A stretch of DNA of 64,000 bases, taken from the NCBI GenBank assembly GCA_045592625.1, contig JAZNVC010000004.1, forward strand, positions 186,001 through 250,000, read 5' to 3'. Position numbers and translations under genes: made by a program. Under the pieces are notes generated by a model. That model was given only the letters and a program-made list of their open reading frames with translations. It made no database searches and had not been told where the DNA came from. The stretch's first letter is position 1; each line of letters starts with the position of its first letter. Positions 33,050-41,512 of this stretch are shown here, in pieces. The stretch is from SIG607 sp045592625 (GTDB taxonomy: Bacteria; Bacillota; Clostridia; Oscillospirales; Acutalibacteraceae).

Positions 33050-33080
33050 ATGATGGATAATATAAAGTGGGAGGAATTAT

Positions 33081-34295
33081 ATGGGCAAAAAGAAACGCAA
33101 ATGGTTAAAACTGCGTCATAGAGTTGTACGCAACGTTGCCTATTGCATACTTTATCCTTATGCTAAACTTAAATATAACATAAAGATACATAGGTTTAAA
33201 AATCAGGAGAAACGTCCCTATCTTATTTTACTTAATCATCAAACACCCTTTGACCAATTTTTTGTAGGTATGTCCTTTAGGGGTCCTGTTTATTATCTTG
33301 CCACCGAAGATATTTTTTCTATGGGATTTCTTTCTTCTCTTATAAAGTATGCAGTGGCTCCCATCCCGATTAAAAAACAGACCACCGACGCCTCGGCGGT
33401 TATGAACTGCATAAGAATAACCCGTGAGGGCGGTACTATAGCCATTGCCCCTGAGGGCAACCGTACCTATAGCGGTAAAACAGAATATATGAATCCCGCT
33501 ATCGCTCCGCTAGCCAGAAAATTAGGGCTGCCCATACTTCTCTACAGAATTGAGGGAGGATACGGCTCAGAGCCCCGTTGGACCGACAAGGTAAGACGCG
33601 GTAAAATGGAAGGCTATGTCAGCGAGGTTATTGCTCCTGAGGAATATAAAGACCTTACAAATGAGCAATTAACGGAAAGGATTAAAAAAGGTCTTTATGT
33701 AAACGAAGCCAAAAAAGACATACTTTTTAAGTCAAAAAGAACTGCCGAATATCTTGAACGGGCAATTTACGTATGTCCTTTTTGTAAACTCAGCAAATTT
33801 GAAAGCAATAAAAACCAAATAACCTGTAAAGGCTGTAACAAAACCGTAATTTACGGCGAAGATAAAACCCTTTCGGGCAAAGGTTTTGATTTCCCCTTTA
33901 ACTTCGTTAACGACTGGTACGAATATCAACAGAACTTCATAAACAACCTTGACCTTGAACCTTTTTATAATAAACCGATGTACGAAGATGAATCAATGCT
34001 CCGTCAGGTTATAGTATATAAAAAGAAAATTCTTTTAAGGAAAGAAGCAAACATAAAACTTTACTCAAACAAAATAACAATAGATGAGGGAAAGGGAAAT
34101 GAGCTTATTCTTTCCTTTGACAAGGTAACTGCCGTTTCTGTTCTGGGAAGAAACAAATTAAACGTTTATATCGAGGATAAAATTTATCAGTTCAAGGGTT
34201 CAAAACGCTTTAACGCCCTTAAATACGTAAATATTTATTTCCGCTATAAAAATGTTTCAACAGGCGACATAAACAACAAATTTTTAGGACTTTAA
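33081..34295 (+). CDS. PlsC-like acyltransferase fused to a zinc ribbon and C-terminal domain
   Basis: 404 residues. The N-terminal half is a 1-acylglycerol-3-phosphate acyltransferase fold: HQTPFD (HX4D catalytic motif) at about 53-58 and APEGNRTYSG (glycerol-phosphate binding) at about 131-140, expected at the inner face of the membrane. At about 230-260 a four-Cys zinc ribbon follows (CPFC and CKGC). The last 140 residues form a beta-rich domain, perhaps PH-like (KITIDEGKGNELILSF, KLNVYIEDKIYQFKG), of unknown role. The fusion is longer than usual PlsC (about 240). It may be a phospholipid acyltransferase with a regulatory tail. Confidence 0.8.
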   Translation: MGKKKRKWLKLRHRVVRNVAYCILYPYAKLKYNIKIHRFKNQEKRPYLILLNHQTPFDQFFVGMSFRGPVYYLATEDIFSMGFLSSLIKYAVAPIPIKKQTTDASAVMNCIRITREGGTIAIAPEGNRTYSGKTEYMNPAIAPLARKLGLPILLYRIEGGYGSEPRWTDKVRRGKMEGYVSEVIAPEEYKDLTNEQLTERIKKGLYVNEAKKDILFKSKRTAEYLERAIYVCPFCKLSKFESNKNQITCKGCNKTVIYGEDKTLSGKGFDFPFNFVNDWYEYQQNFINNLDLEPFYNKPMYEDESMLRQVIVYKKKILLRKEANIKLYSNKITIDEGKGNELILSFDKVTAVSVLGRNKLNVYIEDKIYQFKGSKRFNALKYVNIYFRYKNVSTGDINNKFLGL

Positions 34296-34304
34296 TCTTT
34301 GTAG

Positions 34305-34333
34305 TTGACCTTGAAAGTATTTATTGATATAAT
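34305..34333 (+). promoter_or_regulatory. Predicted promoter of the OPA-type transporter
   Basis: TTGACC (34305-34310), 17 bases, TATAAT (34328-34333). Confidence 0.7.
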
Positions 34334-34363
34334 CTAACCTGAAAACGAAAAGGAGAATTATTT

Positions 34364-35656
34364 ATGGCAAAAATCAAAGATACCTTTGGCTATTCTGCTA
34401 AAGAATATAAAAAATTCACATTATGGGGTTGGCTTATGCTTTTAAGCTTCGGCCTTACCTATCTGTTCTTTTATAACGGAAGACAGAACATTAATCTTGT
34501 TATGACACAAATGGCAACCGAGTTAGGCTCCACTACCGCCGCCTTAGGTGTTGTGTCTTCTGCTCTTTTCTGGTGCTATGCCTTCGGTCAGCTCATTAAC
34601 GGCAGACTGGGTGCATTCTTCGGATATAAGCGTTTTATGATGTTCGGAATTATAGCTTCGGCTTTATTAAACGTTGTTATCTCTTTCCAAAGCTCAATCC
34701 CTGTAATTGCAATACTTTGGGGATTTAACGGTTTCTTTCAGTCAATGGTTTGGTCAAACGGTCTTGGCGTACTTAACAAATGGTGGCCAAAGGCAAAACG
34801 TGGCTTTGCTACAGGACTTACCACAGCCTTTTCGGGACTTGCTCAGGTTGTTACATACTTAACCATTCTTTTATGTCTTGGCTGGAATGAAGAATGGGGC
34901 TGGCGTGCCGCATTCAGATATCCTATGATTCCTATGGTGGCTATGCTTGTTGCATTTTTCTTTTTCTTTAAGGAAAAACCTGAGGATATCGGACTTTCTC
35001 CCTTTAGTGAAGAAAGCGACGGCAAGGACGATGCTCTTGCCGAAGAAATTAAGAAAAGAGGTTTCCTATATCCCTATAAGGTCCTTTTCTGCGAACCTAA
35101 GGTTATTGTTTTCTGTCTTATTTCAGCCATAGCAGGTATAGGCAGATACGGACTTATTACCTGGATTCCCACCTATTTTATGGAAGAACTTAATCTTTCC
35201 ATAAAGGACGGTATTTTTTCGGCTATACTCTTGCCCTTCGGTCAGGCATGTGCCATGTTCGTGTTTCCCCTTATTACCGATAAAATCTTAAAGGGTAAAC
35301 GAGAACCTATGCTTATAATTGCTTCTCTTATTACCGTTGGCGGTATGGTAGTCTTCCCCTTTATAAAGAGTCAGCCTGTGGCTTCTGCAATGCTTTTCGT
35401 TCTTGGAGTTTTCGCAATGGTAACGGGTGTTATATGGGCTATTGCAGGTGATATCGGCGGCAGAGCCTTTTCCTCTACTGTTGTCGGCGTGTTTGACTGG
35501 GCAGTTTATATGGGTGCCGCAGTTCAAGCAATGATTTTTGGTTTTGTTAAAGAAAAATTCGGTTGGAGTTCTATATTTATAATAATCGCTGTTTTATACA
35601 TAATACTCCTTGTTTTGACTTTAGTTGCAAGAAAAATGAAAACCAAAAGGGTGTAA
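34364..35656 (+). CDS. MFS transporter of the organophosphate:phosphate antiporter (GlpT-like) group
   Basis: 430 residues, twelve helices. Family pointers are YLFFYNGRQNINLVMTQMA after helix 1 (with the Arg used for phosphate binding in GlpT relatives), GRLGAFFGYKRFMMFG, and GFFQSMVWSNGLGVLNKWWP with KAKRGFATG, all laid out as in GlpT/UhpT. It may import glycerol-3-phosphate or another sugar phosphate in exchange for phosphate. Substrate not proven. Single gene with its own promoter and terminator. Confidence 0.83.
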   Translation: MAKIKDTFGYSAKEYKKFTLWGWLMLLSFGLTYLFFYNGRQNINLVMTQMATELGSTTAALGVVSSALFWCYAFGQLINGRLGAFFGYKRFMMFGIIASALLNVVISFQSSIPVIAILWGFNGFFQSMVWSNGLGVLNKWWPKAKRGFATGLTTAFSGLAQVVTYLTILLCLGWNEEWGWRAAFRYPMIPMVAMLVAFFFFFKEKPEDIGLSPFSEESDGKDDALAEEIKKRGFLYPYKVLFCEPKVIVFCLISAIAGIGRYGLITWIPTYFMEELNLSIKDGIFSAILLPFGQACAMFVFPLITDKILKGKREPMLIIASLITVGGMVVFPFIKSQPVASAMLFVLGVFAMVTGVIWAIAGDIGGRAFSSTVVGVFDWAVYMGAAVQAMIFGFVKEKFGWSSIFIIIAVLYIILLVLTLVARKMKTKRV

Positions 35657-35672
35657 ACAACTGAATTACAAC

Positions 35673-35714
35673 AAAAGAGTCTGTCTCGTTTCGTTGAGAC
35701 AGACTCTTTTTTTA
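35673..35714. terminator. Strong bidirectional terminator
   Basis: A fifteen-pair stem AAAAGAGTCTGTCTC / GAGACAGACTCTTTT with an eight-base loop and following T run, between the convergent OPA-type and DUF368 genes. Confidence 0.9.
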
Positions 35715-35735
35715 TTATGAAACCAAATTACAGTT

Positions 35736-36575
35736 TTAATCTTTTTCTATATTAACCTTTTTACCAAGATATACAAATAATAAAGAAATCGCTAACCCTA
35801 AGCAAAGCATAATTATTCCTGCTAAATTTGAGCCGCCATTTGGTAAGGTGAGAAAAATCGAACATACCGAGCCTATCAAAAAGCCCATAACCATAAAATG
35901 TGCCATACCGCCGAATTTTGAAAAAATAAATTTAATCAGCTTTGATGATACTATTATTGAAAGCACAAATGCCACGCCCACAACGGCTAAGGTAACTATA
36001 TCGAGATCTTTAGCCGACGCAATAAGGTAATCGTAAACACCCATAACAATAAGTATCATAGAAACACTCATACCCGGCACTAAACTTGAAAATCCTGCTA
36101 AAGCACCGCTTAAAGCAATATACATAAGGTTGGTATTTTCTTGAGCTACCTGTGTTTCGCCGGTGCCTTCGCCCATTATTCCCACAACAAATGCTACAGC
36201 AAATGCCGCAACAGTACCTACTATGTAATACCACTTAAACCTACTTTTAACAGCTTCTTTATAAACCATAGGCAGATTACCGACTATAAGTCCGATAAAC
36301 AGCATAAATACTGCTTTTTCATAGGTTTCAAAAAGATAGTCAAACACCATTATAAATAATACCAGACTAATTAGGGCACCTATACCCAGCGGTATTATAA
36401 ATTTAAGGTTATTTTTAAAGTTTTTAAAGGGCTTTGAAGTAATGTCAAGAATCTTATCGTATATGCCCATAATAATAGCCATTATACTTCCGCTAATCCC
36501 CGGTGCAAATACGCTTATTCCAAGACAAAAACCACAAAAGACACGATACAAAAAAGATTTCACGGCACACCTCAC
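35736..36575 (-). CDS. DUF368 membrane protein (PopT-like polyprenyl-phosphate translocase)
   Basis: 279 residues with about eight helices. The repeated signature APGISGSIMAIIMGIYDKIL and its second copy VPGMSVSMILIVMGVYDYLI define DUF368. Members (PopT) have been shown to recycle undecaprenyl phosphate across the membrane. Start codon is uncertain: GTG at 36575 with AGGG upstream, or GTG at 36563 with GAGGTGAGGTG upstream. It points away from the spoVT stubs and its promoter is arranged divergently like those of the cassettes, so it may be the original neighbour of spoVT. Confidence 0.88.
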   Translation of the reverse strand: MRCAVKSFLYRVFCGFCLGISVFAPGISGSIMAIIMGIYDKILDITSKPFKNFKNNLKFIIPLGIGALISLVLFIMVFDYLFETYEKAVFMLFIGLIVGNLPMVYKEAVKSRFKWYYIVGTVAAFAVAFVVGIMGEGTGETQVAQENTNLMYIALSGALAGFSSLVPGMSVSMILIVMGVYDYLIASAKDLDIVTLAVVGVAFVLSIIVSSKLIKFIFSKFGGMAHFMVMGFLIGSVCSIFLTLPNGGSNLAGIIMLCLGLAISLLFVYLGKKVNIEKD

Positions 36576-36598
36576 CTCACATTCCCTACTGATTATAT

Positions 36599-36627
36599 AT
36601 TATATCATATGATTTTAGAACATTCAA
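36599..36627 (-). promoter_or_regulatory. Promoter of the DUF368 gene
   Basis: Minus-strand TTGAAT (36622-36627), 17 bases, TATAAT (36599-36604). A GTATA box on the other strand begins directly after it at 36628. Confidence 0.65.
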
Positions 36628-36761
36628 GTATAACCCACAGTTTTAAATATCGCAAAAACGCAAACAATAACATCACCATTTGAAAATTTTGATAATACTC
36701 TTGCCTCACTCTGACAAGTGGAGCCGAGAAAATTTTCTGCAAAAAGGAGAATTTATATATT

Positions 36762-36830
36762 ATGAAAGCAACAGGAATAGTTCGCAGAATCGAGGCTCGT
36801 GTTATTATAACCTCTAAAAACAGTTGCTAA
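36762..36830 (+). pseudogene. spoVT 5' stub A (22-codon remnant)
   Basis: ATG with AAAAAGGAG ahead opens MKATGIVRRI, identical to the first ten residues of the intact SpoVT at 43857, then departs (EARVIITSKNSC) and stops at 36828-36830. Upstream, AATAACATCAC-ATTTGAAA at about 36664-36687 repeats the spoVT leader, but about 60 extra bases separate it from the start. A terminator hairpin follows directly. It is the leftmost of four stubs and lies at the outer edge of the cassette array. It may still make a short peptide. Confidence 0.8.
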
Positions 36831-36852
36831 ATCAAAGATTTAGACTGTTTTT
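36816..36852 (+). terminator. Terminator after spoVT stub A
   Basis: Stem AAAAACAGTtgCTAAATC / GATTTAGacTGTTTTT with AAA loop, overlapping the end of the stub reading frame. Confidence 0.7.
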
Positions 36853-36978
36853 GAGAACATAGATACTCGTTTCACTCGTATGAGATAACACAAAAATGCG
36901 ATAAAACCTTATAAATACTGTGGTTTCGGGAGTTTTTTGACGAAAAATTTTTGATGGAAAACAGCATATTTTGACCAA

Positions 36979-37015
36979 TACATAGCAAAAGCGAGGTGAT
37001 TTCACCTCGCTTTTG
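36979..37015. repeat. Cassette end repeat, copy 1 (TACATAG + palindrome)
   Basis: A 37-base sequence starting TACATAGC and holding the palindrome AAAAGCGAGGTGA / TCACCTCGCTTTT (36987-37014). It is identical over all 37 bases to the copy at 40944-40980. It serves as terminator of the minus-strand specificity gene ending at 37023, but identity beyond the stem and its recurrence at each cassette edge suggest a recombination or inheritance mark. Confidence 0.85.
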
Positions 37016-37022
37016 TTCGTAT

Positions 37023-38117
37023 TTATAACTTGTTACTAAACGGCAACGATTTAATAAAATTTTCCATGAATTCAAAATCGGGAGTACCGTTATCATCTAT
37101 CGGCAAATACAGTTTTGTTTGTTTTATTAAATCTTTTGAAAATGCTCTTCCAAAAACCGGGTAACGATATTTCTCCTTGTTTAAAATTGAAATTATGAAA
37201 GAAGCAGTGTATACATTTAACCAATCTGCTCGAATTACGATAATATGCGGCCCGGTGATAAAATCGTGCTCTTGGTAGAAAATCGTAGCGGTTGTATCGC
37301 CGATGGTTATTGCGTTGGCTTTTTCGAGGCCATCGTATTCCAAAGATTGTACATACATTGAAATTCCATTATTTTCATCCGTTCTTGTTACATATGCTAC
37401 ATAATCATCACCTTCGGGCGCAACTGTTAGCTCGGAAGCATTATATGATTTACCGTTATTAACGCTTGTGAAAATTTCGTCCAAACGAAAATAATCCCAT
37501 TTTCTTTCTGAAAGTTTCTTATTTTCCTTGCTTGCGCATCCGGCAAATTCTGCTTCGAAATCATCTTGATCAATGTTATCCAAATACCAACAGGCTTTTT
37601 CATATCCCTCATTAAGAAAGTAGTCAGGAATATCTTGAGTTTTAAAGCTAATTGATTTAACATAATCTTCCATAATGGAGTAATCTGGCTCTTGATATTT
37701 GTCAACAGGCAAATACAAAGTTGTATTTTTTAATTGTTGCTCTACGGTCCATTTTCTGCCACCGTATGAATAGAGCTCGGCTTCAAGTTTTATTATTGTT
37801 ATTAGAAATAATGCAAGATTTTCGGTTAATTCCCTTTGCACAGTATCTATAGTAACAATTTTTTCACTTGCAAAAAAAGGCTCCGTTTGATAAAAGCAAG
37901 CGCCAATACTTCCGTCATATGCAAGTGAAATTAGATTCCCCTTTCTATTGCTTTCCGATACATATGCAACAACACCATTATTGGTTTTAGTTGTGCTGAC
38001 GTATGGAATATCCCCAGGAGCCATATTTTTCAAGTATTTTGATTCGCCACGGTCAATTCTAAAATATTTTTCATTTCCTAATTTAAAAGGTTTCCATGTC
38101 GATGTGTCTAATTCCAT
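37023..38117 (-). CDS. Specificity subunit of a BcgI-like / type I-like restriction-modification system
   Basis: 364 residues in two similar halves, each a target-recognition domain, as in HsdS or BcgB proteins. First half: WKPFKLGNEKYFRIDRG, GDIPYVSTTKTNNGVVAYV, KWTVEQQLKNTTLYLPVD; second half: WDYFRLDEIFTSVNNG, DDYVAYVTRTDENNGISMYV, FSKDLIKQTKLYLPID. Each half would contact one part of a split DNA site. It starts two bases after the stop of the fused nuclease-methylase gene, with GGAG ahead. The length is close to BcgI B subunit. The target sequence cannot be predicted. Confidence 0.88.
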   Translation of the reverse strand: MELDTSTWKPFKLGNEKYFRIDRGESKYLKNMAPGDIPYVSTTKTNNGVVAYVSESNRKGNLISLAYDGSIGACFYQTEPFFASEKIVTIDTVQRELTENLALFLITIIKLEAELYSYGGRKWTVEQQLKNTTLYLPVDKYQEPDYSIMEDYVKSISFKTQDIPDYFLNEGYEKACWYLDNIDQDDFEAEFAGCASKENKKLSERKWDYFRLDEIFTSVNNGKSYNASELTVAPEGDDYVAYVTRTDENNGISMYVQSLEYDGLEKANAITIGDTTATIFYQEHDFITGPHIIVIRADWLNVYTASFIISILNKEKYRYPVFGRAFSKDLIKQTKLYLPIDDNGTPDFEFMENFIKSLPFSNKL

Positions 38118-38119
38118 AA

Positions 38120-40498
38120 TTAAATCTCCAATAAACCGTTCTCATCCATATATTTATATAATGAGAACTTTTTTAATGTGACTTCAAAATCCTCATCTGA
38201 AAGTTTTGAATAATCAGTTTTAATATATGCTTCTGCCAAAGCTTCGTCTGATGTTTTGATTTTTTTCTTTAGCCAAATATACTCGTTGTTTTCTGCTGTT
38301 CCATCCATTTGATCAATCCAAACTTGTTTTACTTGATTCCAAACACCGGTGTCTTTTCTTCCATTGTGAGGAATCACTTTAAAACCATCTTCTTGCCAAC
38401 GCGCAAAAAATACAGATTTATTTTCATCGTGAGGAATATGTGCTTTAAATACCATTATACAAGTTGCGGTTCCAACGTGGCTGTCAAAGAAAAGATTTTG
38501 CGGCATTGTCATACACGCTAGTAAAGTGTGATGCTCTAATACTTTTGCTCTCAATTTTGTTCCACTATTACCGGCACAGGACATCGGCACAATAGCGATT
38601 CCTATACCTCCTTTTTTAAGATAATGTAACATTGATGCAACAAAGTCTAATTCGTCTTGTCCTTTTTGAATAATTACTTCATTGAGACCGTTTTCTGAAA
38701 GTACATTTTCAAATTTTTGGATTTCTAATAGATTCTTCGATATGTCTTTTTCTATACTCGAAATTTCAGAATGAATTTCTAATGTTTCTTCCCTCTTTTT
38801 CAATTCTTTAAGTTTTTTTGTGAGTTTAGAGTTCTTATCTTTTAATTCAAGTATTTTTTTCATCGTTGGATATTCTCGAACGACAGAATTATCCTTTTTA
38901 TCTAAAGAATATGGAGGGTTTATCATACCCACATCTATATTGCCAAAATTTCTTAACGCTTCATGCAAAGGTATTTTTGTATCATTAAGGTATGTTTTTC
39001 CGCTATCATCCACTGGTGCATATGAATCTATTAACAAAGAAGAACAATTAAATAAGTTTGATTTGCCGTCGCCGTGGAAACGCATATTTGCATATGCCAA
39101 AGCATACATTGAGGCATCTCTTTCCACGCCTATTAAACTCTGGTTCTGCGCTTTTTCATACTTTTTGTTTTTTTCTGTTTCGCTAATAGGTAAGTTTTGT
39201 ATGTTTGCTTTTATACGCGACAACGATGATATTAGAAAAGCTCCTGTGCCACAACAAATATCAATTATTTTTGTATCTTCATTAAACTTGTTATCGGAAT
39301 AGTATTCAGCAATATCACAAAACAACTCCGTTATATGGGTTGGAGTTAACACTATACCTTTTTCTTTGGCGTTTCCTTTTGTAAATCGCAAAAAAGTAGT
39401 ATAAAATTCGCCCATGACATCTATGCCATTATATTTTTCTAAAACTTCAATAACATTCTCGTATAGTGAATAAATACAACAGGAAAGAACGGTATTACCA
39501 TCAACAAAGTATTTGTTATCTTTGCCTTTTGGAGCCCGAACAAGTTCGTCCTTTGCAAGCAAACCATCGTAGAATTTTTTTAAAGATGTTCTTTTGCCTC
39601 GCGGAATTTCATCTATGTCCCAAATTCCACGAATATAATCAGCGTCGTACTCATTGCCATCACCATAAAGGGAAGCCTTCAGCATTTTGACAGAATTCTT
39701 ATCAAGTGTATCACATAACATCTTTTTTGCTTTAGACGCATTTTTCTTATCTATAACTGATTTTGTGTCAATGTAAAGTTTTGATTCATGGTTGGTCAAG
39801 CCTAAAATGACCGCAGAAACAAACCCGGCCTTAGAGTTATCTTCGATTCCGTTTGCTCTAAGGAAATTGGCACATGACAAGGTGTATCGTCGTAATTCTT
39901 TTCTGATTTCATTTTCAGTAGCAGAAAAACGCCCTAAAATTTTTTCGATGTCTTTCTCATAATCATTAATAGATATAAGGGCGTTATTTAGATTGCCGTC
40001 CTCAATAACTTCCACCTTAGAGATTTCACCGCCTTTAGGCCAAACAAGCGAAGTGACTCTACATTCAGCGTCACTTTGCCCCGAAACACCAATGGCAATA
40101 ACATCGTAATTATCTTTCAAAAAAGAAGCATACCATAGAGCTCCATTAACTGCATAGTTTTCCGTCTCATCGGATCCACCGAAACCATGTATTTTATAAT
40201 CGTTTGGATTTGTAGTTGAGTGGTTTTGAGTATCCGCTTTACATTCAATAACAACTATTATTTCGGAATTGCTTTTAACTATAGTATAATCTGGCGTTCC
40301 CTTACTTTTCAAGGTCTGTTTTTTTGTTGCTTTAGCAAAGATGTCGTTAAGCCAATCATAGCGGGTGTTTTTATAACTATCTTCTTTAAACCAGGTTATG
40401 TTATCTACTTCTATATTTTGTTCAGAGGGATAGCCCGCAATGTTTTTTAATTTTTTAGTAACCAAACCTTTTGTTGTTTCTTCGCTTATCTTTGCCAT
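38120..40498 (-). CDS. Fused restriction endonuclease / N6-adenine methyltransferase (BcgI A-like)
   Basis: 792 residues. The N-terminus holds a PD-(D/E)XK nuclease core: TPD at about 68-70 and VVIECKAD with Glu85 and Lys87. A helical linker follows, then an N6-adenine methylase of the HsdM type with DICCGTGAF (motif I, 413-421) and NPPY (motif IV, 527-530). A coiled coil of about 55 residues (545-600, Lys/Glu-rich) is inserted after motif IV. Fusion of cutting and methylating domains with a separate two-domain S subunit is the type IIB (BcgI) layout. ATG at 40498 has GGGGAGG ahead; the frame to 40525 would overlap the regulator. Methylase and nuclease look intact. Confidence 0.87.
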   Translation of the reverse strand: MAKISEETTKGLVTKKLKNIAGYPSEQNIEVDNITWFKEDSYKNTRYDWLNDIFAKATKKQTLKSKGTPDYTIVKSNSEIIVVIECKADTQNHSTTNPNDYKIHGFGGSDETENYAVNGALWYASFLKDNYDVIAIGVSGQSDAECRVTSLVWPKGGEISKVEVIEDGNLNNALISINDYEKDIEKILGRFSATENEIRKELRRYTLSCANFLRANGIEDNSKAGFVSAVILGLTNHESKLYIDTKSVIDKKNASKAKKMLCDTLDKNSVKMLKASLYGDGNEYDADYIRGIWDIDEIPRGKRTSLKKFYDGLLAKDELVRAPKGKDNKYFVDGNTVLSCCIYSLYENVIEVLEKYNGIDVMGEFYTTFLRFTKGNAKEKGIVLTPTHITELFCDIAEYYSDNKFNEDTKIIDICCGTGAFLISSLSRIKANIQNLPISETEKNKKYEKAQNQSLIGVERDASMYALAYANMRFHGDGKSNLFNCSSLLIDSYAPVDDSGKTYLNDTKIPLHEALRNFGNIDVGMINPPYSLDKKDNSVVREYPTMKKILELKDKNSKLTKKLKELKKREETLEIHSEISSIEKDISKNLLEIQKFENVLSENGLNEVIIQKGQDELDFVASMLHYLKKGGIGIAIVPMSCAGNSGTKLRAKVLEHHTLLACMTMPQNLFFDSHVGTATCIMVFKAHIPHDENKSVFFARWQEDGFKVIPHNGRKDTGVWNQVKQVWIDQMDGTAENNEYIWLKKKIKTSDEALAEAYIKTDYSKLSDEDFEVTLKKFSLYKYMDENGLLEI

Positions 40499-40499
40499 T

Positions 40500-40700
40500 T
40501 TATTGTTCCTCCCCAAATAATTCATCTAAGGTTTTGTTTAGTTTTTTACAAATTTTTTTGCATAGGTCGAGTGTTGGATTACCCCCGCCTCTTTCTATGC
40601 TGACTATTGTTTGTCGAGAGACTCCAACGGCTTTGGCAAGACCGTCTTGTGTTAAACCGCATAAATCACGTGCAGCTTTAAATTTTCGCTTTTTGTCCAC
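40500..40700 (-). CDS. XRE-family controller (C) protein of the restriction-modification system
   Basis: About 66 residues forming one lambda-repressor-like helix-turn-helix: LCGLTQDGLAKAVGVSRQTI, SIERGGGNPTLDLCKKI, LNKTLDELFGEE. Such small XRE genes directly before restriction genes time their expression. The frame is open to ATG 40709, but AAAGGAG touches that ATG, so GTG at 40700 (nine bases from the ribosome site) is more likely. It ends one base before the methylase-nuclease start. A perfect palindrome overlaps its promoter (40755-40793) and is the probable binding site. Confidence 0.88.
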   Translation of the reverse strand: MDKKRKFKAARDLCGLTQDGLAKAVGVSRQTIVSIERGGGNPTLDLCKKICKKLNKTLDELFGEEQ

Positions 40701-40732
40701 CGTTGACATCTCCTTTCAATAATTCTGTTTTT

Positions 40733-40760
40733 ATTCTATCAAAAACTTTAGCTTGTGTCA
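40733..40760 (-). promoter_or_regulatory. Promoter of the restriction-modification operon
   Basis: Minus-strand TTGACA (40755-40760), 16 bases, TAGAAT (40733-40738). The -35 box lies within one arm of the palindrome. Confidence 0.7.
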
Positions 40761-40793
40761 AATATATTTTACAAAATGTAAAATATATTTGAC
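40755..40793. promoter_or_regulatory. Perfect 39-bp palindromic operator (candidate C-box)
   Basis: Two 18-base arms, TGTCAAATATATTTTACA and its exact complement, flank AAA. Each arm ends in a TTGACA when read outward, so the palindrome carries the -35 of the C-protein promoter and a second TTGACA pointing toward the spoVT stub. Binding by the XRE protein is inferred from position. Confidence 0.8.
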
Positions 40794-40815
40794 ATCGGAA
40801 AATACAAAAGACTAA

Positions 40816-40844
40816 GTATAAATTTCTTTTATTAACAAATACTA
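40816..40844 (+). promoter_or_regulatory. spoVT-type promoter repeat at stub B
   Basis: GTATA (40816-40820), 17 bases, AATACTA (40838-40844), followed by ACATCACGATTTGAA and AAAGGAGA. Same layout and spacing as at 41513-41541 and 43793-43821. The boxes resemble forespore sigma-F/sigma-G promoters; this is inference. Confidence 0.55.
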
Positions 40845-40877
40845 ACATCACGATTTGAATTTAAAGGAGATTTATAT

Positions 40878-40934
40878 ATGAAAGCAACTGGTATTGTGAG
40901 AAGAATCGAGGCTTGTGTTATAATAGGGCTTTAA
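40878..40934 (+). pseudogene. spoVT 5' stub B (18-codon remnant)
   Basis: ATG at 40878 with AAAGGAG ahead gives MKATGIVRRI then EACVIIGL and stop. The first 31 bases are identical to intact spoVT (including the codons ACTGGTATTGTGAGAAGA), and after that it follows stub A (ATCGAGGCTYGTGTTATWATA). Stubs A and B therefore share one ancestor that had already lost the rest of spoVT. Confidence 0.85.
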
Positions 40935-40943
40935 TCGTTTTTT

Positions 40944-40980
40944 TACATAGCAAAAGCGAGGTGATTTCACCTCGCTTTTG
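40944..40980. repeat. Cassette end repeat, copy 2 (TACATAG + palindrome)
   Basis: Identical over 37 bases to 36979-37015; palindrome at 40952-40979. Terminates the minus-strand gene 40986-41456 from only six bases away. Confidence 0.85.
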
Positions 40981-40985
40981 AATCA

Positions 40986-41456
40986 TTATAAATACTGCTT
41001 GAAGATTTCTTCTGTTTCAGGAAGATATATAACTTTGAAAAGATACTTATTGTCTTTCTTAAATACAATGTATCGCATTCCTGCAAAGCTCAATCGATAA
41101 CCTTTGACTTTGTGTGAATATCCAATACAGATTTCGGCCGATGTAATATCAGAAAAAGAAATATGTTTTTCTTTTTTAATACCCCAATAATAATCTACAA
41201 CATAAATTTTGTTTTCTTTTATTTCAATATATGCTTTTTCAATATCTTTTATGTGGATTAGGATAATTGCAGTTAACAAGACCATAGGTATCAGTATAAC
41301 AAATATACCGCCTATAAAACTTTGAGCATAATAAAAACAAGCAAAAGCACCTAAACTAAAAATGCTATATATTAAAATTGCACATATTAAAAACAGCACT
41401 TTTATAGAATTGCTGTTATGTGGTCTCGGTGTACGGTCGTGTGTGTTTAACTTCAT
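40986..41456 (-). CDS. Two-helix membrane protein with PH-like domain, cassette cargo
   Basis: 156 residues. A polar N-terminus (NTHDRTPRPHNSNS) leads into two hydrophobic helices (about 18-40 and 46-68), then a beta-rich domain of about 85 residues (KNKIYVVDYYWGIKKEKHI, SDITSAEICIGYSHKVKGYRL, RYIVFKKDNKYLFKVIYLP) resembling bacterial PH/YdbT-like folds. AAGGCGGTG precedes the ATG, the same ribosome site used by the cassette gene at 43735. Function unknown. Sits between the palindrome repeat at 40944 and the promoter shared with stub C. Confidence 0.7.
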   Translation of the reverse strand: MKLNTHDRTPRPHNSNSIKVLFLICAILIYSIFSLGAFACFYYAQSFIGGIFVILIPMVLLTAIILIHIKDIEKAYIEIKENKIYVVDYYWGIKKEKHISFSDITSAEICIGYSHKVKGYRLSFAGMRYIVFKKDNKYLFKVIYLPETEEIFKQYL

Positions 41457-41476
41457 ATTTTCACCGCCTTTGTTTT

Positions 41477-41505
41477 ATTATATCACAATCACTCTAAAAA
41501 GTAAA
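41477..41505 (-). promoter_or_regulatory. Cassette promoter (TTTACT type), copy 1
   Basis: Minus-strand TTTACT (41500-41505), 17 bases, TATAAT (41477-41482). The same boxes and spacing occur at 43756-43784. Confidence 0.7.
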
Positions 41506-41512
41506 TCTTGCG

